The notes under the pieces were generated by a model that worked only from the letters and a program-made list of their open reading frames with translations, searched no databases and was not told where the DNA came from. From the NCBI RefSeq assembly GCF_003347595.2, contig NZ_QCZK02000037.1:186001-250000 (forward strand): a stretch of 64,000 bases of DNA, given 5' to 3'. Below are positions 18,780 through 28,496 of this stretch, one piece after another. The stretch is from Botryobacter ruber (GTDB lineage: Bacteria; Bacteroidota; Bacteroidia; Cytophagales; Hymenobacteraceae). The position numbers were made by a program, and so were the translations under genes. Numbering within the stretch: the first letter of the stretch is position 1; the number at the start of each line of letters is the position of its first letter.

Positions 18780-20204
18780 ATGAACAATAAACTATTGAAA
18801 ACAGGCCTGATCTGCCTGGCTTTTCAGGGAATAAGCTTCAGCGGTTGCACCAAACAGCCCGGGCAGGCAACAGCGCAGCAAACCACACCAACGGCAACCC
18901 AGCAGCCTGAAACTGTCACAGCACCGGCAGCCCAGCCCGTAGAGAACCAGGCGTTAGCGTTTCCGGGTGCGGAAGGTTTTGGCAAATATACTACTGGCGG
19001 TCGTGGTGGTCAGGTAGTAGTGGTAACAAACCTGAACGATACCGGCCCCGGAAGTTTGCGCGAAGCCATCCGCAAGAAAGGGCCCCGTATCATAGTATTT
19101 GCTGTAGCTGGCACCATAGCCTTAGCAGCTCCTCTGGATATCAATAACGGCGATCTGACCATTGCCGGCCAGTCGGCTCCCGGTGAGGGGATTTGCATTA
19201 AGAACTATCCTGTGAGTGTAAAGGCCGATAACGTAATTATCCGCTACATGCGCTTTAGGTTAGGCGATGCAGCGGCCCAACAGGCCGATGCCATAGGCGG
19301 CACCAAAGAAAAGAACAACATCATCATCGACCACTGCTCCATGAGCTGGGCGACCGATGAGTGCGCCTCTTTTTACGGGAACAGTAATTTTACCCTGCAA
19401 TGGAGCATCATTTCCGAAAGCCTGAACCAGTCGGTGCATGAAAAGGGTGCGCACGGTTATGGCGGAATCTGGGGGGGCAAAGGCGCCACTTTCCACCACA
19501 ACCTCATTGCCAGCCACAGCAGCAGAACGCCCCGCTTCAGCGGCTCCTCCTCCACGCAAAACTCTCCTGACGAAATAGTGGACTTCCGGAATAATGTGAT
19601 TTATAACTGGGGTCAGAATAACATTTACGGTGGTGAGAAAGGCCGCTACAACATGGTTAACAATTACTACAAAGCAGGGCCTGCTACCACCTCTTCAAAA
19701 AAAGACAGGCTGGTTGAGCCTTACAAACCTTATGGCCAGTTCTATGTTGCCGGAAACTTCATCGAAAATTACCCGGAAATATCGCAAAACAACTGGGCCG
19801 GCGGCGTGCAGTGCGATAATCCCGATTCTGCACGAGCCACCACAGCCTTTGCTGTTGCAGCTATTCAGGAGCAGCCTGCGAAAGAGGCCTATGAACTGGT
19901 GCTAAAGTCTGCCGGTGCAAGTTACAGGCGCGATGCCGTGGATGCCCGGGTCGTGGAAGATGTGAGAAAAGGAGCGGCGCCCGGCGGTAAACAGAAGGGC
20001 CTGATCGATTCGCAGAAAGAAGTAGGCGGCTGGCCTGAACTGAAAAAAGGAGAGGCCCAAGCAGATAAGGACAAAGACGGGATGCCCGATGCCTGGGAGC
20101 AAAAGCAGAAACTCGATCCGAACAACTCTGCTGATGCATCACTGTACACCCTCGACAAGCAATACACCAACATTGAAGTTTACCTGAACAGTATCGTAAG
20201 TTAA
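18780..20204 (+). CDS. PL1-family pectate lyase lipoprotein
   Basis: Secreted lyase cleaving de-esterified homogalacturonan by beta-elimination. It has 474 residues: lipoprotein signal ending GISFSGCTKQ, an Ala/Thr/Gln/Pro-rich linker to about residue 58, then a parallel beta-helix PL1 domain. Motifs are FPGAEGFGKYTTGGRGG, IRYMRFRLGD, IIIDHCSMSWATDE (Asp184 onward, calcium site region) and SHSSRTPRF (Arg249/Arg252, candidate catalytic arginine). The C-terminus has an Asp-rich calcium-binding, thrombospondin-3/dockerin-like segment (DKDKDGMPDAWEQ). It has no T9SS tag, so it is surface-anchored by lipid, unlike the two related lyases at 23710 and 44978. It starts the PL1-CE8-GH105-CE8 cluster; the next gene begins five bases after its stop. 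Confidence 0.93.
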   Translation: MNNKLLKTGLICLAFQGISFSGCTKQPGQATAQQTTPTATQQPETVTAPAAQPVENQALAFPGAEGFGKYTTGGRGGQVVVVTNLNDTGPGSLREAIRKKGPRIIVFAVAGTIALAAPLDINNGDLTIAGQSAPGEGICIKNYPVSVKADNVIIRYMRFRLGDAAAQQADAIGGTKEKNNIIIDHCSMSWATDECASFYGNSNFTLQWSIISESLNQSVHEKGAHGYGGIWGGKGATFHHNLIASHSSRTPRFSGSSSTQNSPDEIVDFRNNVIYNWGQNNIYGGEKGRYNMVNNYYKAGPATTSSKKDRLVEPYKPYGQFYVAGNFIENYPEISQNNWAGGVQCDNPDSARATTAFAVAAIQEQPAKEAYELVLKSAGASYRRDAVDARVVEDVRKGAAPGGKQKGLIDSQKEVGGWPELKKGEAQADKDKDGMPDAWEQKQKLDPNNSADASLYTLDKQYTNIEVYLNSIVS

Positions 20205-20209
20205 TAAGA

Positions 20210-21166
20210 ATGATTCCGGTTAGAATTTTAGTCTTTTCTTTCTTTTTCCTTTTTTCCCTGGCAACGCAGGCACAGCAGAAACTGGTGGTGGCGCAGGACG
20301 GAAGCGGCGATTATACCACCATACACGCTGCGATTGATGCGGTACCCTCTTTTCCGCCCGAGCGGGTGGAAGTATTTATCAAAAATGGCACCTACCGCGA
20401 AAAGCTGTTCATTCCTACCTGGAAAACAAATATTTCCCTGGTCGGAGAAAGTAAAGAAGGCACTATCATCAGCTGGGACGACCATTCCGGGAAAGGCAAT
20501 ATCAATACGTTTACCTCCTATACCATGCTGGTTCGCGGCAACGATTTCAGGGCCGAGAACCTGACCATTCAAAATACGGCAGGCCGGGAGGCAGGGCAGG
20601 CTGTAGCATTACATGTAGAGGCAGATCGTTGTGTGTTTATAAACTGCAGGATTATCGGTGACCAGGATACGCTGTATGCCGGCATTGCAGACAAAAGACA
20701 ATACTTCCTGAACTGTTATATCGAGGGCACCACCGATTTTATATTCGGGCCTGCCACCACGGTTTTTGAAAACTGCACGATCCATTGCAAAAAGAACTCC
20801 TACATTACAGCTGCCTCCACACCCCAGGAGCAGCCCTACGGTTTTGTGTTCCTGAACTGCAAGGTAACAGCGTCCGACGAGGCCACCAAAGTTTACCTGG
20901 GCCGTCCGTGGCGGCCTTACGCCAAAACCGTGTTCATCAACACCAGGCTCGGAAAACACATACGGCGGGAAGGCTGGCACAACTGGAACAAACCGGAAGC
21001 TGAAAAAACCGCCTTTTATGCCGAGTACAAATCCAAAGGACCAGGCGCTGCACGAAGAGCGCGTGTAGACTGGTCCAGGCAGCTGGATAAAAAAGAAGTG
21101 CCGAACTATCAGCCTGCTGTTGTGCTTGCCGGTGACGATAACTGGCAGCCGGTTAAACAGGATTAA
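20210..21166 (+). CDS. Pectinesterase (CE8)
   Basis: Pectin methylesterase that removes methyl groups from homogalacturonan so that lyases can act. It has 318 residues: a signal peptide (LVFSFFFLFSLATQAQ) followed by one CE8 beta-helix domain. Catalytic signatures are intact: GDQDTLY (Asp153), TTDFIFG (Asp176, nucleophile) and LGRPWRP (Arg232), with GQAVALHVEADRC before them. There is no lipid anchor and no T9SS sorting domain, so a periplasmic location is likely. It starts five bases after the PL1 stop, so the two are almost certainly cotranscribed. One of four CE8 genes in the island. Confidence 0.95.
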   Translation: MIPVRILVFSFFFLFSLATQAQQKLVVAQDGSGDYTTIHAAIDAVPSFPPERVEVFIKNGTYREKLFIPTWKTNISLVGESKEGTIISWDDHSGKGNINTFTSYTMLVRGNDFRAENLTIQNTAGREAGQAVALHVEADRCVFINCRIIGDQDTLYAGIADKRQYFLNCYIEGTTDFIFGPATTVFENCTIHCKKNSYITAASTPQEQPYGFVFLNCKVTASDEATKVYLGRPWRPYAKTVFINTRLGKHIRREGWHNWNKPEAEKTAFYAEYKSKGPGAARRARVDWSRQLDKKEVPNYQPAVVLAGDDNWQPVKQD

Positions 21167-21243
21167 ACGTCAACGAATAAACCAGGCAAAACCTCTGAAG
21201 CCTGAAATCCAGCTTAATAGAAAAAATCAGTCAAATCAGAACA

Positions 21244-22500
21244 ATGAAAAAAGCATCTTGTGCAGCCTTGCTGGTCGTTTTAGTAGCAGCCTCCTGCAAA
21301 TCCGGCGAACCAACGGCAGCTACTGCCACCACAACCGCACCCAAAGTTGAAACTCCGCAGACAACCAACATCATCAAGCCGGTATCGATACAAATGGTCG
21401 ATTCAGAAATGAAGCGCAGCCCGCAGGGATGGATGATCGATTTTGCGCCGAAGCCGAAGTGGGATTATACACAGGGTTTGTTTGCCAGTGCGGTGGAACA
21501 GGTCTGGAAGAAAACAGGAAACGAGCGCTACTACAACTACATCAAAGCCTTTGCCGATACCATGATCACGGCAGATGGCACTATCAAAACCTATAAAAAA
21601 ACAGACTACAACATCGACCGCGTAAACCCGGGCAAGTTCCTGATCGGGCTTTACAAGGAAACAGGCGACAAGCGTTATAAAATAGCGGTAGATGAACTGC
21701 GCGACCAGATGCGCACGCATCCGCGCACGAAAGAAGGCGGCTTCTGGCATAAAAAAGTGTATCCGCACCAGATGTGGCTCGATGGCCTGTACATGGGCTC
21801 GCCTTTCCTGGCTCAGTATGCTGCCACGTTTAACGAGCCCGCCCTGTTCGACGATGTGGCCAACCAGATTTACCTCGTCGACAAATACACCTGGAACGAA
21901 CAGAAAGGGCTTTTCCACCATGGCTGGGACGAAAGCAAAGAGCAGAAATGGGCCGACCCGGTTACGGGCAAATCTCCTGAAGTCTGGGGACGTGCCATGG
22001 GCTGGTATGCGATGGCACTGGTAGACGTGCTGGACTATTTTCCGAAAGATCATCCGAAGCGACAGGACATCCTGCGTGTGACGAAGAAGATGGCAGATGC
22101 CATTGTAAAATACCAGGACCCTAACACCGGCGTGTGGTGGCAGGTAGTGGACAAAGGAGGCCGCGAAGGAAATTACCTTGAATCTTCTGCCTCCAGCATG
22201 TACACTTATTTCCTGCTGAAGGCCCTGAAGAATGGCTACATCGACCAGAAATACATGCAGGCCGCCCAAAAAGGCTACAACGGCATCCTGGATACCTTCA
22301 TCCGTACCGAAAGCGACGGCACCATGAGCATTACCAACGTTTGTGCCGTTGCCGGTTTAGGAGGCAATCCGTACCGCGAAGGAACTTACGACTACTACAT
22401 CAGCGAACCGCGTCGCGACAACGACCCCAAGGCGGTTGGTCCTTTCATTATGGCTTCGCTGCTGTTCGAAGAACTGACTAAAACAGCAGCATCCAATTAA
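21244..22500 (+). CDS. GH105 unsaturated rhamnogalacturonyl/galacturonyl hydrolase
   Basis: Hydrolase that removes the 4,5-unsaturated galacturonic acid left at the non-reducing end of lyase products. It has 418 residues with a lipoprotein signal (LLVVLVAASCKSGEP) and an Ala/Thr-rich linker, then an (alpha/alpha)6-barrel of the YteR/YesR type. The signature KVYPHQMWLDGLYMGSPF contains Asp180, the position of the catalytic acid in this family, and HHGWDESKEQKWADP, EVWGRAMGWYAMALVDVLDY and ESSASSMYTYFLLK are also typical. It stands between two CE8 genes. The lipid anchor suggests action in the periplasm or on the inner face of the outer membrane after import. The product, an unsaturated monomer, would need KduI/KduD, which are not in the window. 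Confidence 0.93.
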   Translation: MKKASCAALLVVLVAASCKSGEPTAATATTTAPKVETPQTTNIIKPVSIQMVDSEMKRSPQGWMIDFAPKPKWDYTQGLFASAVEQVWKKTGNERYYNYIKAFADTMITADGTIKTYKKTDYNIDRVNPGKFLIGLYKETGDKRYKIAVDELRDQMRTHPRTKEGGFWHKKVYPHQMWLDGLYMGSPFLAQYAATFNEPALFDDVANQIYLVDKYTWNEQKGLFHHGWDESKEQKWADPVTGKSPEVWGRAMGWYAMALVDVLDYFPKDHPKRQDILRVTKKMADAIVKYQDPNTGVWWQVVDKGGREGNYLESSASSMYTYFLLKALKNGYIDQKYMQAAQKGYNGILDTFIRTESDGTMSITNVCAVAGLGGNPYREGTYDYYISEPRRDNDPKAVGPFIMASLLFEELTKTAASN

Positions 22501-22518
22501 CAGCCTGAACTCCTGATC

Positions 22519-23499
22519 ATGAAAGAAAAAGCATTTGTTTTTAGCCTGCTGTTGAGCCTTTTCCTGTTCCAGGCGAAGGCACAGCAGTACGATTTTGTGG
22601 TTGCCAAAGATGGCAGCGGCAGCTTCACGACGGTACAGGAAGCCATCGATGCCGTACCCGACTTCCGGAAAACCCCCACCACCATCTTCATCAAAAATGG
22701 GGTGTATAAAGAGAAACTGGTGTTGCCGGCTTCTAAAACAGGCGTAAAGTTTATCGGCGAAAGCGTGGAAAAAACCATCCTGACCCACGACGACTATGCT
22801 TCTAAAAAGAACCGGTTTGGCGAAGAGATGGGCACAACAGGTTCCTCGAGCTTCTTTGTGTTCGGCGATGAGTTTTCGGCTGAGAACATCACCTTCGAGA
22901 ATTCTTCCGGTCCGGTTGGCCAGGCGGTGGCCGTGCGTGTTGACGGCGACAAGGTTATGTTCACCAACTGCCGCTTCCTGGGTTTCCAGGACACGCTGTA
23001 CCCGCACGGCGAAAAGAGCCGCCAGTATTACCGCAACTGCTACATCGAAGGCACCGTCGATTTTATTTTTGGCTGGTCTACTGCCGTATTTGAGAACTGC
23101 GAGATTTATGCTAAAAAAGGGGATGGTTACCTGACGGCTGCCTCTACCCAGGAAGGTGCTCCCTACGGATTTGTATTTATAAACTGCCGCCTTACCGGCA
23201 ATGCCCCCGCCAACTCCTATTACCTGGGCCGTCCGTGGCGCCCGTTCGCGAAAACGGTGTTTATCAACACCTACATGGGCAACCACATAAAACCCGAAGG
23301 CTGGCACAACTGGGGCAAACCAGAGGCGGAAAAGCAGGTGCTGTATGCCGAATACAACTCTACGGGTCCGGGTGCTGCTCCCGGCAAAAGAGTGAAGTGG
23401 GCAAAACAGCTGACGGAGCAGGAAGCAAAGGCCTATACCGTAAAAAACATTTTTGGCGACTGGACACCCGGTGAGACTGCAGCGGCTGCGGCTAAATAA
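22519..23499 (+). CDS. Pectinesterase (CE8)
   Basis: Second pectin methylesterase of the cluster, 326 residues with a signal peptide (FVFSLLLSLFLFQAKAQ) and a single CE8 domain. All signatures are intact: GFQDTLYPHG, TVDFIFGWSTAVFENC and YLGRPWRPFAKTVFIN. It differs from the upstream paralogue by an insertion before FVFGDEFSAENITFENSSG, so the two may prefer different methylation patterns or chain lengths. It starts 18 bp after GH105 and ends the cluster. A short interspersed repeat begins four bases after its stop. A short Ala-rich tail (GETAAAAAK) closes the protein. Confidence 0.94.
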   Translation: MKEKAFVFSLLLSLFLFQAKAQQYDFVVAKDGSGSFTTVQEAIDAVPDFRKTPTTIFIKNGVYKEKLVLPASKTGVKFIGESVEKTILTHDDYASKKNRFGEEMGTTGSSSFFVFGDEFSAENITFENSSGPVGQAVAVRVDGDKVMFTNCRFLGFQDTLYPHGEKSRQYYRNCYIEGTVDFIFGWSTAVFENCEIYAKKGDGYLTAASTQEGAPYGFVFINCRLTGNAPANSYYLGRPWRPFAKTVFINTYMGNHIKPEGWHNWGKPEAEKQVLYAEYNSTGPGAAPGKRVKWAKQLTEQEAKAYTVKNIFGDWTPGETAAAAAK

Positions 23500-23502
23500 G
23501 GA

Positions 23503-23530
23503 GGAGAGGCTATGGTGGCTGCTGCAGAAA
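23503..23530 (+). repeat. Interspersed repeat, copy 4 (shorter)
   Basis: GGAGAGGCTATGGTGGCTGCTGCAGAAA is a shortened plus-orientation copy placed directly after the CE8 stop at 23499 and before the promoter region of the next operon. Confidence 0.6.
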
Positions 23531-23558
23531 GAAAAATACTGTAAACCCCACGGTTTTG

Positions 23559-23572
23559 TGCCATCGATTGCA
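23559..23572. promoter_or_regulatory. Putative LacI-type operator before the PL1-GH43-PL10-GH28 operon
   Basis: The minus strand reads TGCAATCGATGGCA, a near-palindrome around CG that matches the sites at 35321 and 44836. A TAATTTTG -7-like box follows at 23662-23669, so the site would lie about 100 bp upstream of the core promoter. Confidence 0.55.
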
Positions 23573-23661
23573 TAACTTGCATTTGCAGTTTGTAACAGGT
23601 AGAGGAGTGTGGAGCTAACGCAGCCGGAACTGCTTCTGCAATAGTTTGTTGTAAGTGAAAT

Positions 23662-23669
23662 TAATTTTG
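23662..23669 (+). promoter_or_regulatory. -7 box TAATTTTG before the PL1 gene
   Basis: Matches TAnnTTTG. No -33 TTG is found at the expected distance, which would fit a promoter that depends on an activator. Transcription would start near 23676 and give a leader of about 34 nt. Confidence 0.4.
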
Positions 23670-23709
23670 TAATAAGCCTTTATTTATTACGCATTTCAAA
23701 AATCATATC

Positions 23710-25392
23710 ATGTTAAAAAAACTACTATTAGTTCTGAGTTTGTTCAGCTTCGGAACAGTACAGGCTCAGGAGCAATTAGCCTTCCCGGGTGCCGATGGCT
23801 TTGGCAAGTATACTACCGGCGGACGTGGCGGTAAAGTAATTAAAGTAACCAACCTGAACGATTCAGGTGCAGGAAGCCTGCGTGCAGCAATAGAGGCATC
23901 TGGTGCAAGGACCGTAGTATTTGAAGTTTCCGGTAATATCGTCTTAACCCGCAAACTACAAATCAATAACGGAGATATCACCATTGCCGGTCAGACTGCT
24001 CCGGGTGATGGTATTTGCATTCAGAACTATGAACTGAACATAAACGCAAATAATGTTATTATCCGGTACCTGCGTTTCAGGATGGGCGATCTTACTCAAA
24101 ATGAGCAGGATGCGCTATGGGGTAGATACAAGAAAAATATCATCATCGACCACTGCTCTATGAGCTGGTCCATCGACGAAACTTCCTCGTTTTATGCCAA
24201 CAAGGATTTTACCATGCAGTGGTGCATCCTGAGCGAGAGCCTCAACCGTTCGGCGCACGATAAGGGCGACCATGGCTACGGCGGCATCTGGGGCGGCGAC
24301 GGAGCATCTTTTCATCACAACCTGCTGGCGCACCACAACAGCCGTAACCCCCGGTTTAACGGTTACCGCTCCGGTGTAAGCAATGGCATTTATCCGAATG
24401 AACTGGTAGATTTCAGAAATAACGTGATCTATAACTGGAAAGGGAACAGTTCCTATGGTGGTGAAAACGGCAAGTATAATATCGTTAACAACTATTACAA
24501 ACCCGGGCCTGCCACCACCTCCTCCAGTGTATTTAAAAGAATTATGCAGGTATCCTTTGAAAGCAATACCGCTTACGGCGCCGGGTACGGTACCTTCTAC
24601 ATCGACGGGAACGTGATGCACAACAATGCTACCGTTACAGCCAACAACTGGAACGGCGGGGTAGATTACGACAGCTCTATCCCGACGGCTCAACGGGCGA
24701 ATGTAAAACGCACGGAGCCTTACGAGTCCCAGTTATCCGTAACACAATCTGCTACGGAGGCTTTTGAGGCCGTGCTGGCACAGGCAGGTGCTTCCTACAA
24801 ACGCGATGCAGTAGATGCGCGGGTCGTAAGTGAAGTGCGCAACGGTACCTTCACCTATAGAGGGGCTAATACAAACTATCCGGGTATCATCGACTCCCAG
24901 GCCGATGTAGGCGGCTGGCCTGTACTGCAATCGCTGCCGGCTCCAGCCGATACCGATAACGACGGCATGCCCGATACCTGGGAAACAGCAAACGGGCTGA
25001 ACCCGAACGATGCTGCTGACCGCAACGGCTTCCACGCCAGTGGCTATACCAACCTGGAAATGTACATGAACAGCCTTGTTGCCGGAAATGTAACAGCCTT
25101 ACCACAGGAAAGCCAGGTGACAGAAACCATCATCTACCCGAATCCATTTACTGCAGCTGCCACCATAGCCTTTGCTGTTAAGCAGCAGGGCCAGGTAAGC
25201 GTAACGGTAACCGATATTACCGGCAAGCAGGTAGTGCAGCTGTTAAACTCCCGCCTTACCCCTGGTGCTCATTCGGTGCAGTGGAACGGAACAGATGCCA
25301 ATGGCAACAACCTGACCAGCGGCATGTACTTCGTTTCGATCCAGTTGGGCGACGACAGGGTAGTGAAGCGGGTGGCGCTGATACGGGAATAG
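23710..25392 (+). CDS. PL1-family pectate lyase with T9SS C-terminal sorting domain
   Basis: Secreted pectate lyase, 560 residues. A signal peptide (LLLVLSLFSFGTVQAQ) leads into the PL1 beta-helix with FPGADGFGKYTTGGRGG, IRYLRFRMGD, IIIDHCSMSWSIDE (from Asp147) and AHHNSRNPRF (Arg212/Arg215). An Asp-rich calcium-binding segment (ADTDNDGMPDTWETANGLNP) follows, then a type A T9SS sorting domain of about 80 residues (IIYPNPFTAAATIAF to VKRVALIRE). The protein should therefore be exported across the outer membrane and attached to the surface or released. It is a close paralogue of the gene at 44978. It heads the operon with GH43, PL10 and GH28. Its promoter region holds a LacI-like operator also seen at 44836. 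Confidence 0.95.
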   Translation: MLKKLLLVLSLFSFGTVQAQEQLAFPGADGFGKYTTGGRGGKVIKVTNLNDSGAGSLRAAIEASGARTVVFEVSGNIVLTRKLQINNGDITIAGQTAPGDGICIQNYELNINANNVIIRYLRFRMGDLTQNEQDALWGRYKKNIIIDHCSMSWSIDETSSFYANKDFTMQWCILSESLNRSAHDKGDHGYGGIWGGDGASFHHNLLAHHNSRNPRFNGYRSGVSNGIYPNELVDFRNNVIYNWKGNSSYGGENGKYNIVNNYYKPGPATTSSSVFKRIMQVSFESNTAYGAGYGTFYIDGNVMHNNATVTANNWNGGVDYDSSIPTAQRANVKRTEPYESQLSVTQSATEAFEAVLAQAGASYKRDAVDARVVSEVRNGTFTYRGANTNYPGIIDSQADVGGWPVLQSLPAPADTDNDGMPDTWETANGLNPNDAADRNGFHASGYTNLEMYMNSLVAGNVTALPQESQVTETIIYPNPFTAAATIAFAVKQQGQVSVTVTDITGKQVVQLLNSRLTPGAHSVQWNGTDANGNNLTSGMYFVSIQLGDDRVVKRVALIRE

Positions 25393-25435
25393 TATATAGA
25401 ATCTTAAACATAATTTAGGGACAAAACAACAGATC

Positions 25436-27163
25436 ATGCATTTTAAAAAATACCTGACATTCGGTTTACTGGTAATTTGCGCTTGTCAAAGCGAAAAAAC
25501 ACGAACAGATATTGCATCCGCTTCATCAGCTGAAAAATCACAGGCTACCTCAACCATGCCTGCCATGCCTGCTCCTACAGGAAAGGTGTCTGATGTATGG
25601 GTGGCGGACCTGGGAAATGGCACCTATAAAAACCCGGTTCTCTATTCCGATTATTCCGACCCGGATGTGTGCCGGGTAGGCGATGATTACTACATGACAT
25701 CCTCCAGCTTTAATGTTATCCCGGGTTTGCAGATCCTGCACTCCAAGGACCTGGTGAACTGGAAAATAATAGGTTATGCCCTCGACCGGCTCCCGCCTTA
25801 CGAGCATTTCGCCAGGCCGCAGCATGGCAATGGCGTATGGGCACCCTCTATTCGCTACCACAAAGGCGAGTTCTACATTTACTGGGGAGATCCTGACTTT
25901 GGCATATACATGGTAAAAACCAAAAACCCGGCAGGGCCATGGGAAAAGCCTGTGCTCGTGATGGAAGGTAAAGGACTTATTGATTCGTGCCCGCTTTGGG
26001 ATGAAGATGGCAAGGCGTACCTGGTGCATGGCTGGGCTGGCAGTCGCGCCGGAATTAAGAGTGTCCTGACGGTAAACAAGATGAACCCGGAGGGTACGAA
26101 AGTGATTGATGAAGGCGTCATTGTTTTCGACGGCCATGAAAATCACCCGACCGTGGAAGGTCCGAAATTCTACAAGCGCAATGGCTACTACTATATTTTT
26201 GCACCTGCCGGAGGTGTTTCTACGGGTTGGCAGCTGGTGCTGCGCTCTAAAAGTGTGTATGGTCCTTATGAAGAAAAAATTGTGATGGACCAGGGCAAAA
26301 CGCCGGTAAATGGTCCGCACCAGGGCGCCTGGGTCGATACCAAAACAGGTCAGGACTGGTTTATTCACTTCCAGGACCTGGAGGCTTATGGCCGGGTAGT
26401 GCACCTGCAGCCAATGAAATGGGTAAACGACTGGCCGGTGATTGGTGAAGACCAGGATGGCGATGGCAAAGGGCAACCCGTGCTGGCACATAAAAAACCG
26501 GATGTTGGCAAAACCTACCCGGTGGTAACGCCGCAGGAATCAGATGAGTTTGAGGGGCATTCGCTGGGGCTGCAGTGGCAGTGGCATGCAAACCCGAAAG
26601 CTACCTGGGCTTTTATGAACCCTACCAACGGAAAGCTGCGACTCTACACCGACCAGCTTCCGGAGAACTATAAGAACTTCTGGGATGTGCCGAACCTGCT
26701 GCTGCAGAAGTTCCCGGCCGAGCAGTTCACGGTGACAACAAAGATGCAGTTTACACCAAACGAAAAGCTGCAAAACGAGCGCGCCGGCCTGATTGTGATG
26801 AGCGACAGCTATGCGCATATTTCGCTGGTAAGCAAAAAAGACGGGCTGTACCTGGCCTACACACAAGGCGAGAAGGCAGAGAAAGGCACACCGGACAAGG
26901 AGCAGCTGCTGGGCAAAGTGAAGAGCAACGAAATCTATTTCAGAGTGAATGTAGATAAGGGAGCTGTTTGCCAGTTTAGCTACAGCGAAGACGGCAACCA
27001 GTTCAAACCTGTTGGTACCCCGCTTATTGCCAAGCCAGGCAAATGGATCGGTGCCAAAGTAGGCGTTTTTGCCGTTCGCCAGGACAAGATCAACGACTCC
27101 GGCTTCGCCGATTTTGATTGGTTCAGGATTACAACATTACAACAGAACAATTTAAGTAATTAA
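25436..27163 (+). CDS. GH43 family glycosidase lipoprotein with C-terminal beta-sandwich
   Basis: Five-bladed propeller glycosidase, probably an alpha-L-arabinofuranosidase or beta-xylosidase acting on pectin side chains or associated xylan. It has 575 residues with a lipoprotein signal (FGLLVICACQSEK) and a low-complexity linker. The GH43 domain shows the three carboxylates: Asp75 in YSDPDVCRVGDDYYM (base), Asp183 in LIDSCPLWDEDGKAYLVHG (pKa modulator) and Glu241 in TVEGPKFYKRNGYYY (acid). From about residue 370 a concanavalin-like C-terminal sandwich follows (DEFEGHSLGLQWQWH, ERAGLIVMSDSYAHISLV), as in several GH43 subfamilies including subfamily 12. Exact linkage specificity cannot be read from the sequence. 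Second gene of the operon headed by the PL1 at 23710. Confidence 0.9.
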   Translation: MHFKKYLTFGLLVICACQSEKTRTDIASASSAEKSQATSTMPAMPAPTGKVSDVWVADLGNGTYKNPVLYSDYSDPDVCRVGDDYYMTSSSFNVIPGLQILHSKDLVNWKIIGYALDRLPPYEHFARPQHGNGVWAPSIRYHKGEFYIYWGDPDFGIYMVKTKNPAGPWEKPVLVMEGKGLIDSCPLWDEDGKAYLVHGWAGSRAGIKSVLTVNKMNPEGTKVIDEGVIVFDGHENHPTVEGPKFYKRNGYYYIFAPAGGVSTGWQLVLRSKSVYGPYEEKIVMDQGKTPVNGPHQGAWVDTKTGQDWFIHFQDLEAYGRVVHLQPMKWVNDWPVIGEDQDGDGKGQPVLAHKKPDVGKTYPVVTPQESDEFEGHSLGLQWQWHANPKATWAFMNPTNGKLRLYTDQLPENYKNFWDVPNLLLQKFPAEQFTVTTKMQFTPNEKLQNERAGLIVMSDSYAHISLVSKKDGLYLAYTQGEKAEKGTPDKEQLLGKVKSNEIYFRVNVDKGAVCQFSYSEDGNQFKPVGTPLIAKPGKWIGAKVGVFAVRQDKINDSGFADFDWFRITTLQQNNLSN

Positions 27164-27235
27164 TCATTCCGCAGGGAAAATTTGAATCAATTTCAAGACT
27201 TTAATTTTTAGGTGCTGTCAGCAAGTGAATAGAAA

Positions 27236-28459
27236 ATGGGACAACAGTTTGCATCTTTCAGAACATATATTTTTTTCAGATTTTCCCTGCGTCCTTCTTC
27301 CTTCGCAGGCGCCGCGGTAGTTGGCTGTTTAGCATGCAGCATCTTTTTTACAGGCTGTACCGGGCAGGCTCATACCGCTACTACCGCTAATCAGGAAGCT
27401 GTCAGCAGTACGGCTACTCCTGCTGCTGTTACTGCGGCTGAACCTGTTTCGTGGGGGAGAGCGCTCCGACAGAAGCAGGAATGGTATGCCGGTGCTGAAG
27501 CCCAACGTATTGCCGATAATCTGTTGTTGTATCAGCGCGATAACGGTGGCTGGGACAAGAATACGGACATGGCTACGATTCTTTCGGACGAAGAAAAAGC
27601 AGTTCTTCAGTCGAAAGCGGAAAAGGGCAAAATATCCACCATCGATAACAGAAGCACTTTTACCCAGATGGAATACCTGGCGAAGGTGTATGCGGCTACG
27701 GGGCACGAAAAATACAAAGAAGCGTTTCTGCGGGGGATGGATTACCTGCTGGAAGCCCAATACGAAAATGGCGGCTGGCCACAGTTCTACCCCATCCGGA
27801 AGGGCTATTATGAGCACATCACCTTTAACGATGGCGCCATGATCGGGGTAATGACCCTGCTGCGGGATGTGGCAAACAACGAAGCTCCCTATACCTTTGT
27901 AGATGCTACACGAAAAGACAAAGCAGCTAAAGCCATTGAAAAGGGACTGGATGTTATCCTGAAAACACAGATTAAAGTTGACGGCAGGTTAACGGCCTGG
28001 TGTGCCCAGCACGACAAGAACACATTTGCGCCGCAAAAAGCCCGTGCTTATGAACTGCCCTCTATCAGCGGTTCGGAAAGCATTGGCATATTAAAATACC
28101 TGCTGCAGGTTGAGAATCCTGGTCCGGAGGTAGTACGTGCCGTAGAAGGTGCCATTTCCTGGATGGAACGTGTAAAGATCACTGGCATCCGGCTGGATGT
28201 TATCAAAGACCCATCCATGTACAAAGGCTATGACCGGGTAGTGGTGAAAGATCCTGCAGGTCCTCCTTTACTGGCCCGTTTTTATGAGATTGGAACGAAC
28301 AAGCCCATGTTTGTGGGGCGCGATGGCATCGTGCGGGAAAATCTGTCTGAAATAGAACAAGAGCGCCGGTCTGGCTATGGCTGGTATACAGAATTCCCGC
28401 AGGATTTGGTGGAGAAAGTTTATCCTGCCTGGAAGCAAAAATGGATGGTTGCCAAGTAA
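27236..28459 (+). CDS. PL10-family pectate lyase lipoprotein
   Basis: Calcium-dependent polygalacturonate lyase with an alpha/alpha-toroid fold, unlike the beta-helical PL1 enzymes, so it provides a second, mechanistically convergent cutter. It has 407 residues. The N-terminus is long (GAAVVGCLACSIFFTGC carries the lipobox), followed by a Thr/Ala linker to about residue 65. Family signatures are NLLLYQRDNGGWDKNTDM, STIDNRSTFTQMEYLAKV, QYENGGWPQFYP, HITFNDGAMIGVM and GYGWYTEFPQDLVEKVYPAW. It lies 72 bp after GH43 and 37 bp before GH28 in the same operon. A later ATG is not available before the signal segment, so I keep the start at 27236. Confidence 0.93.
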   Translation: MGQQFASFRTYIFFRFSLRPSSFAGAAVVGCLACSIFFTGCTGQAHTATTANQEAVSSTATPAAVTAAEPVSWGRALRQKQEWYAGAEAQRIADNLLLYQRDNGGWDKNTDMATILSDEEKAVLQSKAEKGKISTIDNRSTFTQMEYLAKVYAATGHEKYKEAFLRGMDYLLEAQYENGGWPQFYPIRKGYYEHITFNDGAMIGVMTLLRDVANNEAPYTFVDATRKDKAAKAIEKGLDVILKTQIKVDGRLTAWCAQHDKNTFAPQKARAYELPSISGSESIGILKYLLQVENPGPEVVRAVEGAISWMERVKITGIRLDVIKDPSMYKGYDRVVVKDPAGPPLLARFYEIGTNKPMFVGRDGIVRENLSEIEQERRSGYGWYTEFPQDLVEKVYPAWKQKWMVAK

Positions 28460-28496
28460 CCAAACTGAATTTAGAAACCTGAACTTATCTTAATAC